DNA from: Paraburkholderia podalyriae
Lineage (GTDB): Bacteria > Pseudomonadota > Gammaproteobacteria > Burkholderiales > Burkholderiaceae
Assembly (NCBI RefSeq): GCF_014397785.1
Contig: NZ_VZQQ01000003.1
Span: forward strand, 248,001 to 312,000
DNA length: 64,000 nucleotides
Direction: 5' to 3'
Shown piece after piece: positions 27,872-36,636 of the stretch. The stretch's first letter is position 1. Each line of letters starts with the position of its first letter. The translations under genes and the position numbers were made by a program. Below the pieces are notes generated by a model. That model was not told where the DNA came from. It searched no databases and saw only the letters and a list, made by a program, of their open reading frames with translations.

Positions 27872-28405
27872 TCAGCGATGGCGGCCATCGGACTCAACAA
27901 CCGAATCCGGCCTCAGCGCGGCAGCAAACGTCTGCGCGCTGCGCGAGGCTTCACCATTGGCCTGCCCCTTGAGACCCAGCTTCTCATCAATGGCGCGCGC
28001 AACTGTAGAAGATTTAGGCGGTCGTTCGGGATCCCACTCGGACCAATGCTCCCGCATAACGTCGAAAAGAGCCTCGAGAGTGTGCGTCAGGTGAGGAAGA
28101 TGAACAACTGCGCCCTCACGCTCTGAAACGGCTTCATGCCTGCGGGCCCGACCTGCCACACCGGCCAAAGGCAACCGCTCGAGCCTGCGTTCCAGATGGG
28201 TGGCCCAGACATGATGCATGACAGCCGTCCGGGATATGGCGAGTTCCAGCAACCTGATACGACGATCACGCCCTCTAAGACGGGCCGTCAGACGTGCAAT
28301 TAAAGCCTGCGATTCTTCACTACGACGGCGCCAGTATTCAAGATCAGGGTTTGCATCGATTTCCGGTCGTGTCGGGGCTGGATGATCCTCAGCCGATTCG
28401 AACAT
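27872..28405 (-). CDS. Hypothetical coiled-coil protein of the conjugative element
   Basis: A 177-residue charged protein. Residues about 24-62 (YWRRRSEESQALIARLTARLRGRDRRIRLLELA) are likely coiled coil; the C-terminal half has FDVMREHWSEWDPERPPKSSTVARAIDEKLGL, a helical motif I have no named family for. A strong GAAGGAGGG site precedes the ATG. Its place beside alpA suggests a regulatory or DNA-binding role, not shown by sequence. Confidence 0.7.
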   Translation of the reverse strand: MFESAEDHPAPTRPEIDANPDLEYWRRRSEESQALIARLTARLRGRDRRIRLLELAISRTAVMHHVWATHLERRLERLPLAGVAGRARRHEAVSEREGAVVHLPHLTHTLEALFDVMREHWSEWDPERPPKSSTVARAIDEKLGLKGQANGEASRSAQTFAAALRPDSVVESDGRHR

Positions 28406-28435
28406 ATTCCCTCCTTCCCAACTCTACGCGGAGTC

Positions 28436-28465
28436 GTACTACACAAATGTAGCCCCCTCAGTCAA
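28436..28465 (-). promoter_or_regulatory. Probable promoter of the 27872-28405 gene
   Basis: On the minus strand TTGACT (28460-28465) and TAGTAC (28436-28441) are separated by 18 bases. The spacer holds the small palindrome TACA-TTTG-TGTA, which could be an operator. The start codon lies about 31 bases downstream. Confidence 0.4.
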
Positions 28466-28643
28466 AGCACGACTGGACCAGATGCTCCGACGGTCCTCCG
28501 GCATATCTTCTTATGTTTTCTTTAATTTATTGAACACATGGCACCGGAGCAAGACCGAACCTGTAGGCGCGAAGAAAATTGCCGGCAATGCAGAAAAAAT
28601 AACGGGCCCGGGCAGTCCGCGAAATCTGACGTGCAAGTCCAGC

Positions 28644-29051
28644 TCAAGGACAGTCGCAGGACGTCGCCGCGATTTTCCGCAACACGGTCATTGCCTCTTC
28701 CACCCGGTCAACCGGAACGAGGATGTGATCGTGGTAATAGCCCGCGATCGTATTGCATGGGATACCCGCCGCCGCGAGTTCGCGGCTGACTATTGCGATA
28801 AATCCAACTGCCTCGAGGCTGGAATGAACCGACAAGGTGATCAGACGGGCATCGTATGTGTACGGCAACCCAAGGCGTTGGGCATCATCGCGCTCCACGA
28901 TTGCCGTTAGCCCCTCTCGCTCCCTTACGGTACAAAGGGCCAATAGCCCGGACGGCAAGACGGAGTCTGAAAAAGAACAATAGACATAGGTCGGCTCCGC
29001 CATAACCGGACTGAGAGTCGCACACAGCTTCGCAAGATCCTTTTCGCTCAA
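28644..29051 (-). CDS. ACT-domain protein (CASTOR/ACT type)
   Basis: A 135-residue protein with two ACT-like halves: YVYCSFSD...LALCTVREREGLTAIVERDDAQRLGL, then RLITLSVHSSLEAVGFIAIVSRELAAAGIPCNTIAGYYHDHILVPVDRVEEAMTVL, a pattern known from small stand-alone ACT proteins. These bind amino acids. The start is a TTG following GGAGGGG at good spacing, so it is kept. It is divergent from the desaturase gene across 209 bp. Function is unknown; sensing of an amino-acid-like ligand is inferred. Confidence 0.82.
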   Translation of the reverse strand: MSEKDLAKLCATLSPVMAEPTYVYCSFSDSVLPSGLLALCTVREREGLTAIVERDDAQRLGLPYTYDARLITLSVHSSLEAVGFIAIVSRELAAAGIPCNTIAGYYHDHILVPVDRVEEAMTVLRKIAATSCDCP

Positions 29052-29260
29052 CGTACCCCTCCGAAAAAAGTGACGTTATGCCACAGGAGAGGGTGTTCAC
29101 GCTCCCTGTGTTTAGAAATTCTAGACGCTGCGTAGCAGTTCTAACCGCAGCCTCTCAAATACGATTGGCCGACTAAGATCAGATCAATGCTTCTACTGAT
29201 ACAAAAACGTATCGCAGAGTAGATCCCTCGGGGACCTAACGTAACCAGAAGGAGCCTGCG

Positions 29261-30205
29261 ATGAGTTTAGCCACATCATCGTCGGTCATGGCCGATCAGA
29301 CAACTATACATTCAGCTATCGCCCTGACAGGCGCACGCTGGCACATCCCTCGCGCCAGCGCTTGGCGATCGCTATTGGACATTGCCTTGGACTGGGCGAT
29401 CATATGCTTTGCGGTCTGGAGTGACTACCGCATCGGCGCCTGGATTACGGTTGTGGCAATCTTCGTGATCGGCAACCGGCAGCGGGCACTCGGCAACCTG
29501 CTGCACGAAGCCAGCCACAAAAACCTGAGTGCCCGCCGCAACGTCAATGACTGGATGGCGCGCATCTTCCTCGCTCCAGCACTCTTCAATGACCTGACGC
29601 TCTACCGCCTCCAGCACGCGCGGCATCATGCCTGGCTCGGCGATCCAACTCACGACCCCGACTACCTATCGAGCGTTACGCATGAAGGTAATCACTGGTT
29701 CGACGCTTACGGGCGCGTACTCAATAATCCAGCGATATTGGCTGGTTCTCTCTTCGGGCATTTCGCCGGAAGGCGACTCGCACACCGCCAGCGGCTCGAG
29801 ATCGTTCTGTGGTGGGTTTCATGCGAAACCTTACTCGATGTGATCTTCGGCATGCGTTTCGCGCTTCTGTTCTTCGCACTGTGGATGATTGCGAGAGGTA
29901 CCGTGTTCCATGCCATCACAACATTCCGCGAAATGACCGATCATTACGGACTGCAACCAGGAGGAATTTTCCAATACACCCGTGAGGTTCCGGACCACGG
30001 ATTCGCCTCGATCTTGCTGCATCCGCATCACAATGGCTACCACCTAACACACCATCTCCTCCCGCATATTCCCTATCGCCATCTGCCGCAGGCGCACGCA
30101 CACCTGAAGCACATTTCTGCGTTCAATTGCCGTGCGATCATCTGCGACACCTACCTGAGCGGCGTACACGCCAGCGTAAAGGGTTGGGAAGCAGCTCATG
30201 TCTGA
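29261..30205 (+). CDS. Membrane di-iron fatty-acid-desaturase-family oxygenase
   Basis: A 314-residue membrane enzyme with all three His boxes: H82-EAS-H86, H119-ARH-H123 and H256-H257-NGYHLTHH about 256-265, the signature of the desaturase/hydroxylase superfamily. Hydrophobic segments flank them (LDWAIICFAVWSDY, WITVVAIFVIG, LLFFALWMIA). AGAAGGAG precedes the ATG. The short NGYHLTHHLLPHIPYRHLP C-terminal box resembles members acting on small molecules as much as true lipid desaturases. It overlaps the permease gene by 8 bp, so enzyme and transporter are made together. Likely substrate: whatever the permease brings in; this is inference. Confidence 0.85.
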   Translation: MSLATSSSVMADQTTIHSAIALTGARWHIPRASAWRSLLDIALDWAIICFAVWSDYRIGAWITVVAIFVIGNRQRALGNLLHEASHKNLSARRNVNDWMARIFLAPALFNDLTLYRLQHARHHAWLGDPTHDPDYLSSVTHEGNHWFDAYGRVLNNPAILAGSLFGHFAGRRLAHRQRLEIVLWWVSCETLLDVIFGMRFALLFFALWMIARGTVFHAITTFREMTDHYGLQPGGIFQYTREVPDHGFASILLHPHHNGYHLTHHLLPHIPYRHLPQAHAHLKHISAFNCRAIICDTYLSGVHASVKGWEAAHV

Positions 30206-31550
30206 ACGAACATTGAACCTGGCACAGGTAACAAGCCTGCTGGTCTCTACGAGCTGCGGTATTGGCTTTCTCCTGGGCACAGGCGAACTCGCCCTGCGCG
30301 GGGGGATGGCTGGCTGCCTCTACGCAATCGCGAGCGCCTTGGGTCTGATCGTACTCGCTGCATGGGCGCCGGCCTTGTCGATTGGACGGCAATCCATCTG
30401 GGTCAGATTTGATCAACTCTACGGTGCCTCGGTCAGCCGCAGCGTAGCGCTACTGTCGCTCGTCTGGATGACCGGTGTCCTTGCTGCTCAGATGCGGGGA
30501 GGATCCGCAATACTGACGCTGGCCGGCTTTCGACCGACTACGGCACTCCTACTGATAGCTGGTCTTTTGATTTGCCTTTCGCTGATGCGGCTCTCATGGC
30601 TTGCCGCCGGATTCGCGATCTGCATGCTTGCGTGCAACGTCGCACTCGTGCGTACGTTGCTCGAAACGGATGGGTTCAGTGTCTGGGTGCATGCGCCAAT
30701 GCAGTTCTTAGATGGGCTTCGCACAATGACGCTGGCGCATACCGGATTTACGGTCGTCTCCGTCGTGGTGATGGTCATATGTGGAGCGGATTATCAGCAG
30801 TTCGTGGTCGCAGCGCGAGCTCCTACGACGGCCCGCGCTGGCTGCCTGTTCGCAGCAGCGCTCGTCTTCTTGATCGGATTTCTGCCGGCCTCCGCTGTAA
30901 TCGCGGCTGCCCCGGTCTGGCATCTGGAGCACGTCGTCGATCCCGTACAGGTTGTTCCGATTGTACTGATGCATACCCTTTCGAGTTACGCAGTGAGCGC
31001 CGCGAGCGGTCTCGTTGTCGCCGTACTAGGCCTAACAGCTCTTGGTGCCGGATGCTCGATTCTGCGAGCAATGGCTGAAGCTATGGCCACACTCGGCCCA
31101 CCTTCCATGACAGGACCAATCTGGTCCCGCGTCCTGCCCGTCGTACTGGGTTCCCTCGTCACCACGCGCGAACAAAGTCTCGTCGACATGATGATCGACC
31201 TCAATATGGTCTACATCTCCGCAGTGGGTCCGCTTCTAATATTCGGCTTAGTACGTACATCCGTCTCGCATGCAACTGCCAACGCAACAATGGTGACCGG
31301 ATTCTGCATCGCCATGACCTGTTACCTGATGCGCTGGACAGGGGCAACAGAAATACCTGAAGCGGCCCCCCTGCTTTTCGCGTTGCCGACTTCGCTTGCG
31401 ATTGGAGTTTTGATGGTTCGCCGATCCAACAACTTTGCTTCAGCTACCCACGCCGGGCATCGACTACCACATTGGCCGAAGGGGTCCTCAAATGGTCAGT
31501 CCGCGACTTCGCCCTCATCCCCCTTACCGGACGACGCGGGCGCTGGTTGA
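30198..31550 (+). CDS. Integral membrane permease (LeuT-fold / sodium:solute symporter-like)
   Basis: A 450-residue protein with about 12 hydrophobic segments. The first helix (TSLLVSTSCGIGFLLGTGELALRGG) has the broken, Gly-rich form of LeuT-fold transporters; a late segment reads VYISAVGPLLIFGLV as in the SSS family. The C-terminal 35 residues are hydrophilic and Ser/Pro-rich. Its ATG lies inside the 3' end of the desaturase gene (8-bp overlap). Its 3' end overlaps the convergent LysR gene by 55 bp, so the hydrophilic tail may not be conserved. Family assignment is by pattern only. Confidence 0.7.
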   Translation: MSERTLNLAQVTSLLVSTSCGIGFLLGTGELALRGGMAGCLYAIASALGLIVLAAWAPALSIGRQSIWVRFDQLYGASVSRSVALLSLVWMTGVLAAQMRGGSAILTLAGFRPTTALLLIAGLLICLSLMRLSWLAAGFAICMLACNVALVRTLLETDGFSVWVHAPMQFLDGLRTMTLAHTGFTVVSVVVMVICGADYQQFVVAARAPTTARAGCLFAAALVFLIGFLPASAVIAAAPVWHLEHVVDPVQVVPIVLMHTLSSYAVSAASGLVVAVLGLTALGAGCSILRAMAEAMATLGPPSMTGPIWSRVLPVVLGSLVTTREQSLVDMMIDLNMVYISAVGPLLIFGLVRTSVSHATANATMVTGFCIAMTCYLMRWTGATEIPEAAPLLFALPTSLAIGVLMVRRSNNFASATHAGHRLPHWPKGSSNGQSATSPSSPLPDDAGAG

Positions 31551-32428
31551 ATCAATGCTCGACGGGCCTCACGCATCACAGTTTCGCTAATCGCAGTCGC
31601 ATTGGGCGGTGCCACCTCCCAATGATGCCAATACAGATCAACGGTAATCCTGTTACGCGGCGCCAAGGCAACCAGATCACCGGAATCAATCAGAGCTTGA
31701 GCCTGCATGGACGGAACAAGGCCATACCCGACACCCGCCCGAATCGCCGTCAAGAGCGCCATTGGGGAGGGGAAATAATGCGTGGCATAACCGCTCACTG
31801 GGAAACCAAGCAGGCGTTCAAGGAACGCTGCATGTAAGCCATCCTTTCGATTAAAGAGCACAGCGGGGGCGGCCAGGATATCGTGCATATTGAGTCCATG
31901 CGTAAAACAGGCCGCAGAAAATTCCGGAGCAGCCACACATTCATACTCCATCGCACCAATAGGCTCTGCAACAAATCCGGTCGGCGCAGTACTCGCCGTC
32001 GAAACACACCCGATAGCCTCTCCGCGTGCCAATACCGGCAGGGTATGATCCTGGTCGTCGACTATAAGTTCCAGCGCGAAACTCTCCTTCGCTATAGCAC
32101 AGGCGGCGGGGCCAAACCATGTCGCCAGCGAATCTGCATTGACCGCAATTGCGATCTTTGCCCGCGCGTGTGCACCTGGCTTGATTTGCTGAATAGTATC
32201 CGCCTCCAATGACCTCAGCATGTGGATATGCCGAAGGAGCGCTTCACCAGCCGGTGTTGGCGTAACCCCATCACGCACAAGCAACGGCGTACCAAACGAC
32301 TCTTCTAGAGCGATTATTCGTTGGGAGACAGCACCACGAGTAATGTTTAACGCGTGCGCCGCTTGCCCAAAATGTCGAAACTCAACGACTGCAAAAAATG
32401 TTTCCAGTTGTTGACGGTCGAAATTCAT
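31496..32428 (-). CDS. LysR-family regulator, ArgP/LysG-like
   Basis: A 310-residue LysR protein. N-terminal HTH: LETFFAVVEFRHFGQAAHALNITRGAVSQRIIALEESFGTPLLVRDG. The effector domain has IAVNADSLATWFGPA and LYWHHW, both characteristic of the ArgP/LysG group, which sense basic amino acids (Lys, Arg) and usually control lysE/argO exporters. No exporter of that type is adjacent; the neighbour is the permease, read convergently with a 55-bp overlap of coding ends. The effector could be an amino acid linked to the desaturase-permease pair. Confidence 0.88.
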   Translation of the reverse strand: MNFDRQQLETFFAVVEFRHFGQAAHALNITRGAVSQRIIALEESFGTPLLVRDGVTPTPAGEALLRHIHMLRSLEADTIQQIKPGAHARAKIAIAVNADSLATWFGPAACAIAKESFALELIVDDQDHTLPVLARGEAIGCVSTASTAPTGFVAEPIGAMEYECVAAPEFSAACFTHGLNMHDILAAPAVLFNRKDGLHAAFLERLLGFPVSGYATHYFPSPMALLTAIRAGVGYGLVPSMQAQALIDSGDLVALAPRNRITVDLYWHHWEVAPPNATAISETVMREARRALIQPAPASSGKGDEGEVAD

Positions 32429-32539
32429 ATAGAGCTGCCCCGATATTGGTCCGGACCACGGTTAGGGTGCGAGGTTAAAAGACCGCCGGGCTTCATGCCC
32501 AGACAAACTACTCGGACGTCGGTACCTTAGCACGGCCCG

Positions 32540-33310
32540 GTTAATCCTACGGTAGATGCACTCTGTGCAACAATGGAAAACCGCAACTGAAGCCGCAGCA
32601 CATCGGTATAGAAAACGAAGTACATGACGCGTTACGATGCGTAAGGCATATGAGCATGGAGGCGAACGACACGGCAAAGAACATCATGTCGGCCTCCGGC
32701 ACCGCTATTTTCATGCCTATCGCGACGCGCGCCGCGACGAACGCACCCACTGCGCCGCCGATCCACCAGCGCAACCAGCAGCAGGCCGAGCCCGGGCCGA
32801 GATTCGAGCCGACCGCTGCGGCCTGCTTGGCGATCAGCGGATAGCGATCGCCATCCGGACCATGCCGAAGGTATTGCCGATACCCGCCATCTTCGTATTC
32901 GACAGCCCCTTGGGGCCTGAATGAAGCAGACCGAAGCGACCGGATACAGCAGCGTGACGACGTAGATCGCCAGCACGAAGATGGTCAGGTTGATCACCGT
33001 GTGATTGATGACTTCCATCCCTGCTCTCCTTTATGACCTGCGCGCGACTTCGCCATCGCGGGACAGAAACGTGGCCGCGACGATATCGTCGGAGAGAGCA
33101 ATGTTCAGCGCGCCTTCCTTCGTGACGATCAGATTCAGGAAGTCGAGCAGATTGTGCGCGTAGAGCGACGACGCGTCGGCCGCGACCATCGACGGGACGT
33201 TCGTGTAGCCGACGAGCGCCACGCCGTGCTTCGTCACGACCCAGTCCGCTTCGTTCAGCGGGCAGTTGCCGCCGCGCCGGCCTTCATATTCGGCGCCACA
33301 TCCCGCCGCG
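32540..33310 (-). pseudogene. Decayed remnant of the NAD(P) transhydrogenase operon pntAA-pntAB-pntB
   Basis: Reading leftwards: AEYEGRRGGNCPLNEADWVVTKHGVALVGYTN, ASSLYAHNLLDFLNLIVTKEGALN and DDIVAATFLSRDGEV match the C-terminal half of PntAA. Then MEVINHTVINLTIFVLAIYV is the start of PntAB, joined directly to VTLLYPVASVCFIQA, the start of PntB. After frame changes come KGLSNTKMAGIGNTFGM, GPGLGLLLVALV and GAFVAARVAIGMK. Frameshifts, an in-frame stop (AIAIR*) and the internal deletion show it is dead. It sits between the ArgP-like gene and the integrase; the rest (33311-33646) shows no gene. Confidence 0.8.
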
Positions 33311-33645
33311 ATGGTCCGTTGTGCCGTCTGTGGGCGCTATGTAGCGCTTGTCGTCAGCGACGCGACGGCATCGGGAATGTTCGGCAAAATGCTAGCCCCT
33401 TCCGAAACCGTCAGAAAACGGCATGTCGTTACTGGTGTGTGCGGTTGCCGTGGGCATAGCGCGCACCGGCAAACGCGGGAGCAAAGCCGTCCCGAACTGA
33501 GCAACGAACGCGTCCGCTACCCGTCCCCGAAAATTCCGCTTTGTTCCCGCGAGAGCCGTCCGTCATGTGGGGGCAAACGTGGGGGCAAAATCGGCCCCAA
33601 ACGAAAAAGGCTCTCAGAGCCGAAGCCATGAGAGCCTTATATCCG

Positions 33646-33698
<53 letters not shown>

Positions 33699-33713
33699 TT
33701 GCCCGTCTAACCG

Positions 33714-34964
33714 TCATGCGACAGCCTGGACTCCCGGGGGTGTGATCGACATGACGGTCGCAGACACCCCCGCGCAGTACTGCGACCAATGCTCCATCAT
33801 CTTTCGGCGCCTTTCGAGCATGTCTCCTCGCTGATATGCGCGCCTCGCCTTGTTGCCGGTCTTGTGGGCGATCGCCTTGTCGGCAAGTACTTCGGGATAC
33901 TCACCATATTCCTCGGCCCAGTCCTGAAATGTCGAGCGAAAGCCGTGCACTGTGATCTCTGAATATCCCATACCATCGAGCAATTCGAGCATCGCCATGT
34001 TCGAGAGCGGCGCCCCCTTCTTGTCGCCGGGGAAGAGATAACCATACCTGGCCGTCTGCATAGCCTTCTTCACGAGTTCGCAGGCGATATCACACAATGG
34101 CACACGGTGAGGAAGGCCCATCTTCATTCGCTCGCCGGGGATCGTCCAGATCTTGTGGCGTAGATCGAATTCCTCGGGCCGCGCTCCCCGGATCTCGTTC
34201 GTACGGCAGACAGTCAAGATCACCAGATGCAACATTACTGCTGAGCGTGAACCCTCTTCTTCCTTCGCCTCAAGCTTCGGCATGAACTCAGGTATATCCG
34301 CCCACGGAAGAGCCGGGAAGTGTCTAACAGCGCGCTTGCGCTTTGCCAGCACCTTGTCCAGATGACCGCGCCAGCGTGCTGGATTGTCGCCATCACGATG
34401 ACCAAGCACCTTCTCAGCATCCAGGATGTTCTCGATGCGGCCACGCACGCGGCCTGCAGTCTCGCGCTTGGCCGACCAGATCGGCTGCAGGATACGTACC
34501 AACATCGGCGTATCGATATGACGTACATCGACGTCACCGATCACAGGATAGGCGTAGGTCGTGAGTGTGTTCGCCCACTGTTGAGCATGCTTCTTGTTTT
34601 TCCAGCTCGGCGACATCTTCTCGATGTATGCCGCTGCGGCGTCGCGAAACAGAGTCGCGCCTTCAGCGGCGGCTTTGCGATGCGCCTCCTTGCGTGCCTC
34701 GATGGGATCAATTTTGTCCTTCACGAGTGCCCTGCATCGGGCCGCCTCGGCGCGCGCCTCCGCCAACGATATGGTTGTCGCCGACCCAAGGCCCATCTCG
34801 CGCGAACGCCCGAACAGTTTGAACTGGTAGATCCAGGAGCGCGAGCCCGAACTGGAAATCTGAAAGTACAGACCGCCGCCGTCAGCGTAATAGCCGGGAT
34901 CGACGAGCTTCGCGATGCGTAGCGCCGATAGTCGATGAAGCTGCCTGGATTGAGATTCCGCCAT
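33714..34964 (-). CDS. int: P4-type tyrosine site-specific integrase
   Basis: A 416-residue integrase. The N-terminal domain (LSALRIAKLVDPGYYADGGGLYFQIS) is the DUF4102/arm-binding type; the catalytic domain has R in TVCRTNEIRGA, H-x-x-R in HGFRSTFQDW, H in AIAHK and the nucleophile in RRAYQRGD. All key residues are present. The gene reads away from tRNA-Ser(GCT): its start is about 150 bp from that tRNA's 3' end, the usual setting for this family. Its 3' end abuts a tRNA-Pro fragment. Confidence 0.93.
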   Translation of the reverse strand: MAESQSRQLHRLSALRIAKLVDPGYYADGGGLYFQISSSGSRSWIYQFKLFGRSREMGLGSATTISLAEARAEAARCRALVKDKIDPIEARKEAHRKAAAEGATLFRDAAAAYIEKMSPSWKNKKHAQQWANTLTTYAYPVIGDVDVRHIDTPMLVRILQPIWSAKRETAGRVRGRIENILDAEKVLGHRDGDNPARWRGHLDKVLAKRKRAVRHFPALPWADIPEFMPKLEAKEEEGSRSAVMLHLVILTVCRTNEIRGARPEEFDLRHKIWTIPGERMKMGLPHRVPLCDIACELVKKAMQTARYGYLFPGDKKGAPLSNMAMLELLDGMGYSEITVHGFRSTFQDWAEEYGEYPEVLADKAIAHKTGNKARRAYQRGDMLERRRKMMEHWSQYCAGVSATVMSITPPGVQAVA

Positions 34965-35037
34965 TTCCTACCCCTACTTTCACCCCAACTTGATGGGTTG
35001 ATTTTGTCGGTACGAGCCGGAAGCAGCAACAAGAAAA

Positions 35038-35077
35038 ACACCCCCAAAACCTCGCTGTTCCGAGGCTTTGGGGGTGT
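35038..35077 (-). terminator. Intrinsic terminator downstream of tRNA-Ser
   Basis: Minus strand: ACACCCCCAAAGCCTCGG, a short loop, then the complementary arm and TTTTTCTTG. Stem about 16 bp. It ends the tRNA-Ser transcript just before the integrase start region. Confidence 0.8.
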
Positions 35078-35113
35078 CCGATGGAACCAGGCAGATTTGC
35101 CTGGACCGCCTAT

Positions 35114-35207
35114 TGGCGGAGACGGAGGGATTCGAACCCTCGATCCAGGTTTTGGCCCAGATGCTCCCTTAGCAGGGGAGTGCCTTCGACCTCTCGGCCA
35201 CGTCTCC
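35114..35207 (-). tRNA. tRNA-Ser(GCT)
   Basis: Complete serine tRNA with a long variable arm. Acceptor GGAGACG pairs with CGTCTCC; anticodon arm CTCCC-CTGCTAA-GGGAG gives anticodon GCT; T-arm GAGGG-TTCGAAT-CCCTC; encoded CCA at the 3' end (35114-35116). The integrase gene starts about 150 bp from the 3' end, so this tRNA is the likely integration target. Confidence 0.95.
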
Positions 35208-35385
35208 CAAACTTTCTGTCGCACAGGGAGTCAGTGCGACGAAGCAAAGATAATAGCGGGCCAAGCCGGGAAGGTCAACGTCCGGAGAACATTTTTTGTG
35301 CCAACGAGGCGCCTCGCGACGCAATTTATTCACACGAACGACACAAAACAAACGGGACGCTCTAGAGTGCCCTTTTTCCCGTCAT

Positions 35386-36636
35386 TTACGCCTGATCAAG
35401 TTCGAAGGCCTTGTGGAGCGCGCGCACCGCGAGCTCCATGTACTTTTCGTCGATCAGCACCGAAATCTTGATTTCGGACGTCGAGATCATCTGAATGTTG
35501 ATGCCCTCTTCAGACAACGTGCGGAACATCTTGCTCGCGATGCCGACGTGCGAGCGCATCCCAACGCCGACCACCGATACCTTCGACACCTTCGGGTCGC
35601 CCAGCACCTGCTCGGCCTGCACGTGCGCCTTCACGGTGCCCGTCAGGATCTCCATTGCACGCGCATAGTCGCCGCGGCCGACCGTGAACGTGAACGCCGT
35701 CTTGCCCTCGACGCTCTGGTTCTGGATGATCATGTCGACGTCGATATTCGCGTCCGCCACCGGACCGAGAATCTGATACGCGATACCCGGCTTGTCGGGC
35801 ACGCCCATCACGGCGATACGAGCTTCGTCGCGCTGAAACGCGATGCCCGAGATGACTGCTTTTTCCATGGTCTCATCTTCTTCAAAAGTAATCAGGGTGC
35901 CCGACTTCATTTCTTCGTCGAGCGGCATCAGCGGATCGGTCAGGCTCGACAGCACGCGCGTCTTCACCTGATATTTGCCGGCGAATTCCACCGAGCGGAT
36001 CTGCAGCACCTTGGAACCCAGGCTGGCCATTTCCAGCATTTCTTCGAACGTCACGCGATCGAGCCGGCGCGCTTCTTCAACAACGCGCGGGTCCGTCGTG
36101 TACACACCGTCGACGTCCGTGTAGATCAGGCACTCGTCGGCCTTCAGCGCGGCCGCGACCGCGACGGCCGACGTGTCCGAGCCGCCGCGGCCGAGCGTCG
36201 TGATGTTGCCGTCCGGGTCGATACCCTGGAAGCCCGTGATCACGACCACCTTGCCGGCCGCGAGGTCGCGCTTGACGCGCTCGCCGTCGATGTCGCTGAT
36301 GCGCGCTTTCGTGAACGCGCTATCCGTTTTAACCGGCACCTGCCAGCCTGCGTAGCTGAGCGCGTCGACGCCGGCTTCCTGCAGCGCGACCGCGAGCAGA
36401 CCCGAGCTGACCTGCTCGCCAGTGGCGGCGATCATGTCGAGTTCACGCGGGCTCGGTTGAGTCGTGATTTCTTTCGCGAGGCCAAGCAGGCGATTGGTTT
36501 CGCCGGACATTGCCGAGGGCACGACGACCATCTGATGGCCAGCCTTGTGCCATTTCGCGACGCGCCTGGCGACGTTCTTGATGCGCTCGACCGAGCCCAT
36601 CGAGGTGCCGCCGTATTTGTGTACGATGAGTGCCAT
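35386..36636 (-). CDS. lysC: Aspartate kinase
   Basis: A 416-residue aspartokinase catalysing the first step from aspartate towards lysine, threonine and methionine. The N-terminal kinase has VHKYGGTSMGS and VVVPSAMSGETN; RGGSDTSAVAVAAAL is the substrate/ATP region. Two ACT domains follow (about 260-410), including SVVGVGMRSHVG and the QMISTSEIKISVLI segment, giving feedback control by amino acids. The start at MALIVHKYGG is the family start; upstream codons lack homology. It is the first core gene beyond tRNA-Ser. Confidence 0.97.
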   Translation of the reverse strand: MALIVHKYGGTSMGSVERIKNVARRVAKWHKAGHQMVVVPSAMSGETNRLLGLAKEITTQPSPRELDMIAATGEQVSSGLLAVALQEAGVDALSYAGWQVPVKTDSAFTKARISDIDGERVKRDLAAGKVVVITGFQGIDPDGNITTLGRGGSDTSAVAVAAALKADECLIYTDVDGVYTTDPRVVEEARRLDRVTFEEMLEMASLGSKVLQIRSVEFAGKYQVKTRVLSSLTDPLMPLDEEMKSGTLITFEEDETMEKAVISGIAFQRDEARIAVMGVPDKPGIAYQILGPVADANIDVDMIIQNQSVEGKTAFTFTVGRGDYARAMEILTGTVKAHVQAEQVLGDPKVSKVSVVGVGMRSHVGIASKMFRTLSEEGINIQMISTSEIKISVLIDEKYMELAVRALHKAFELDQA

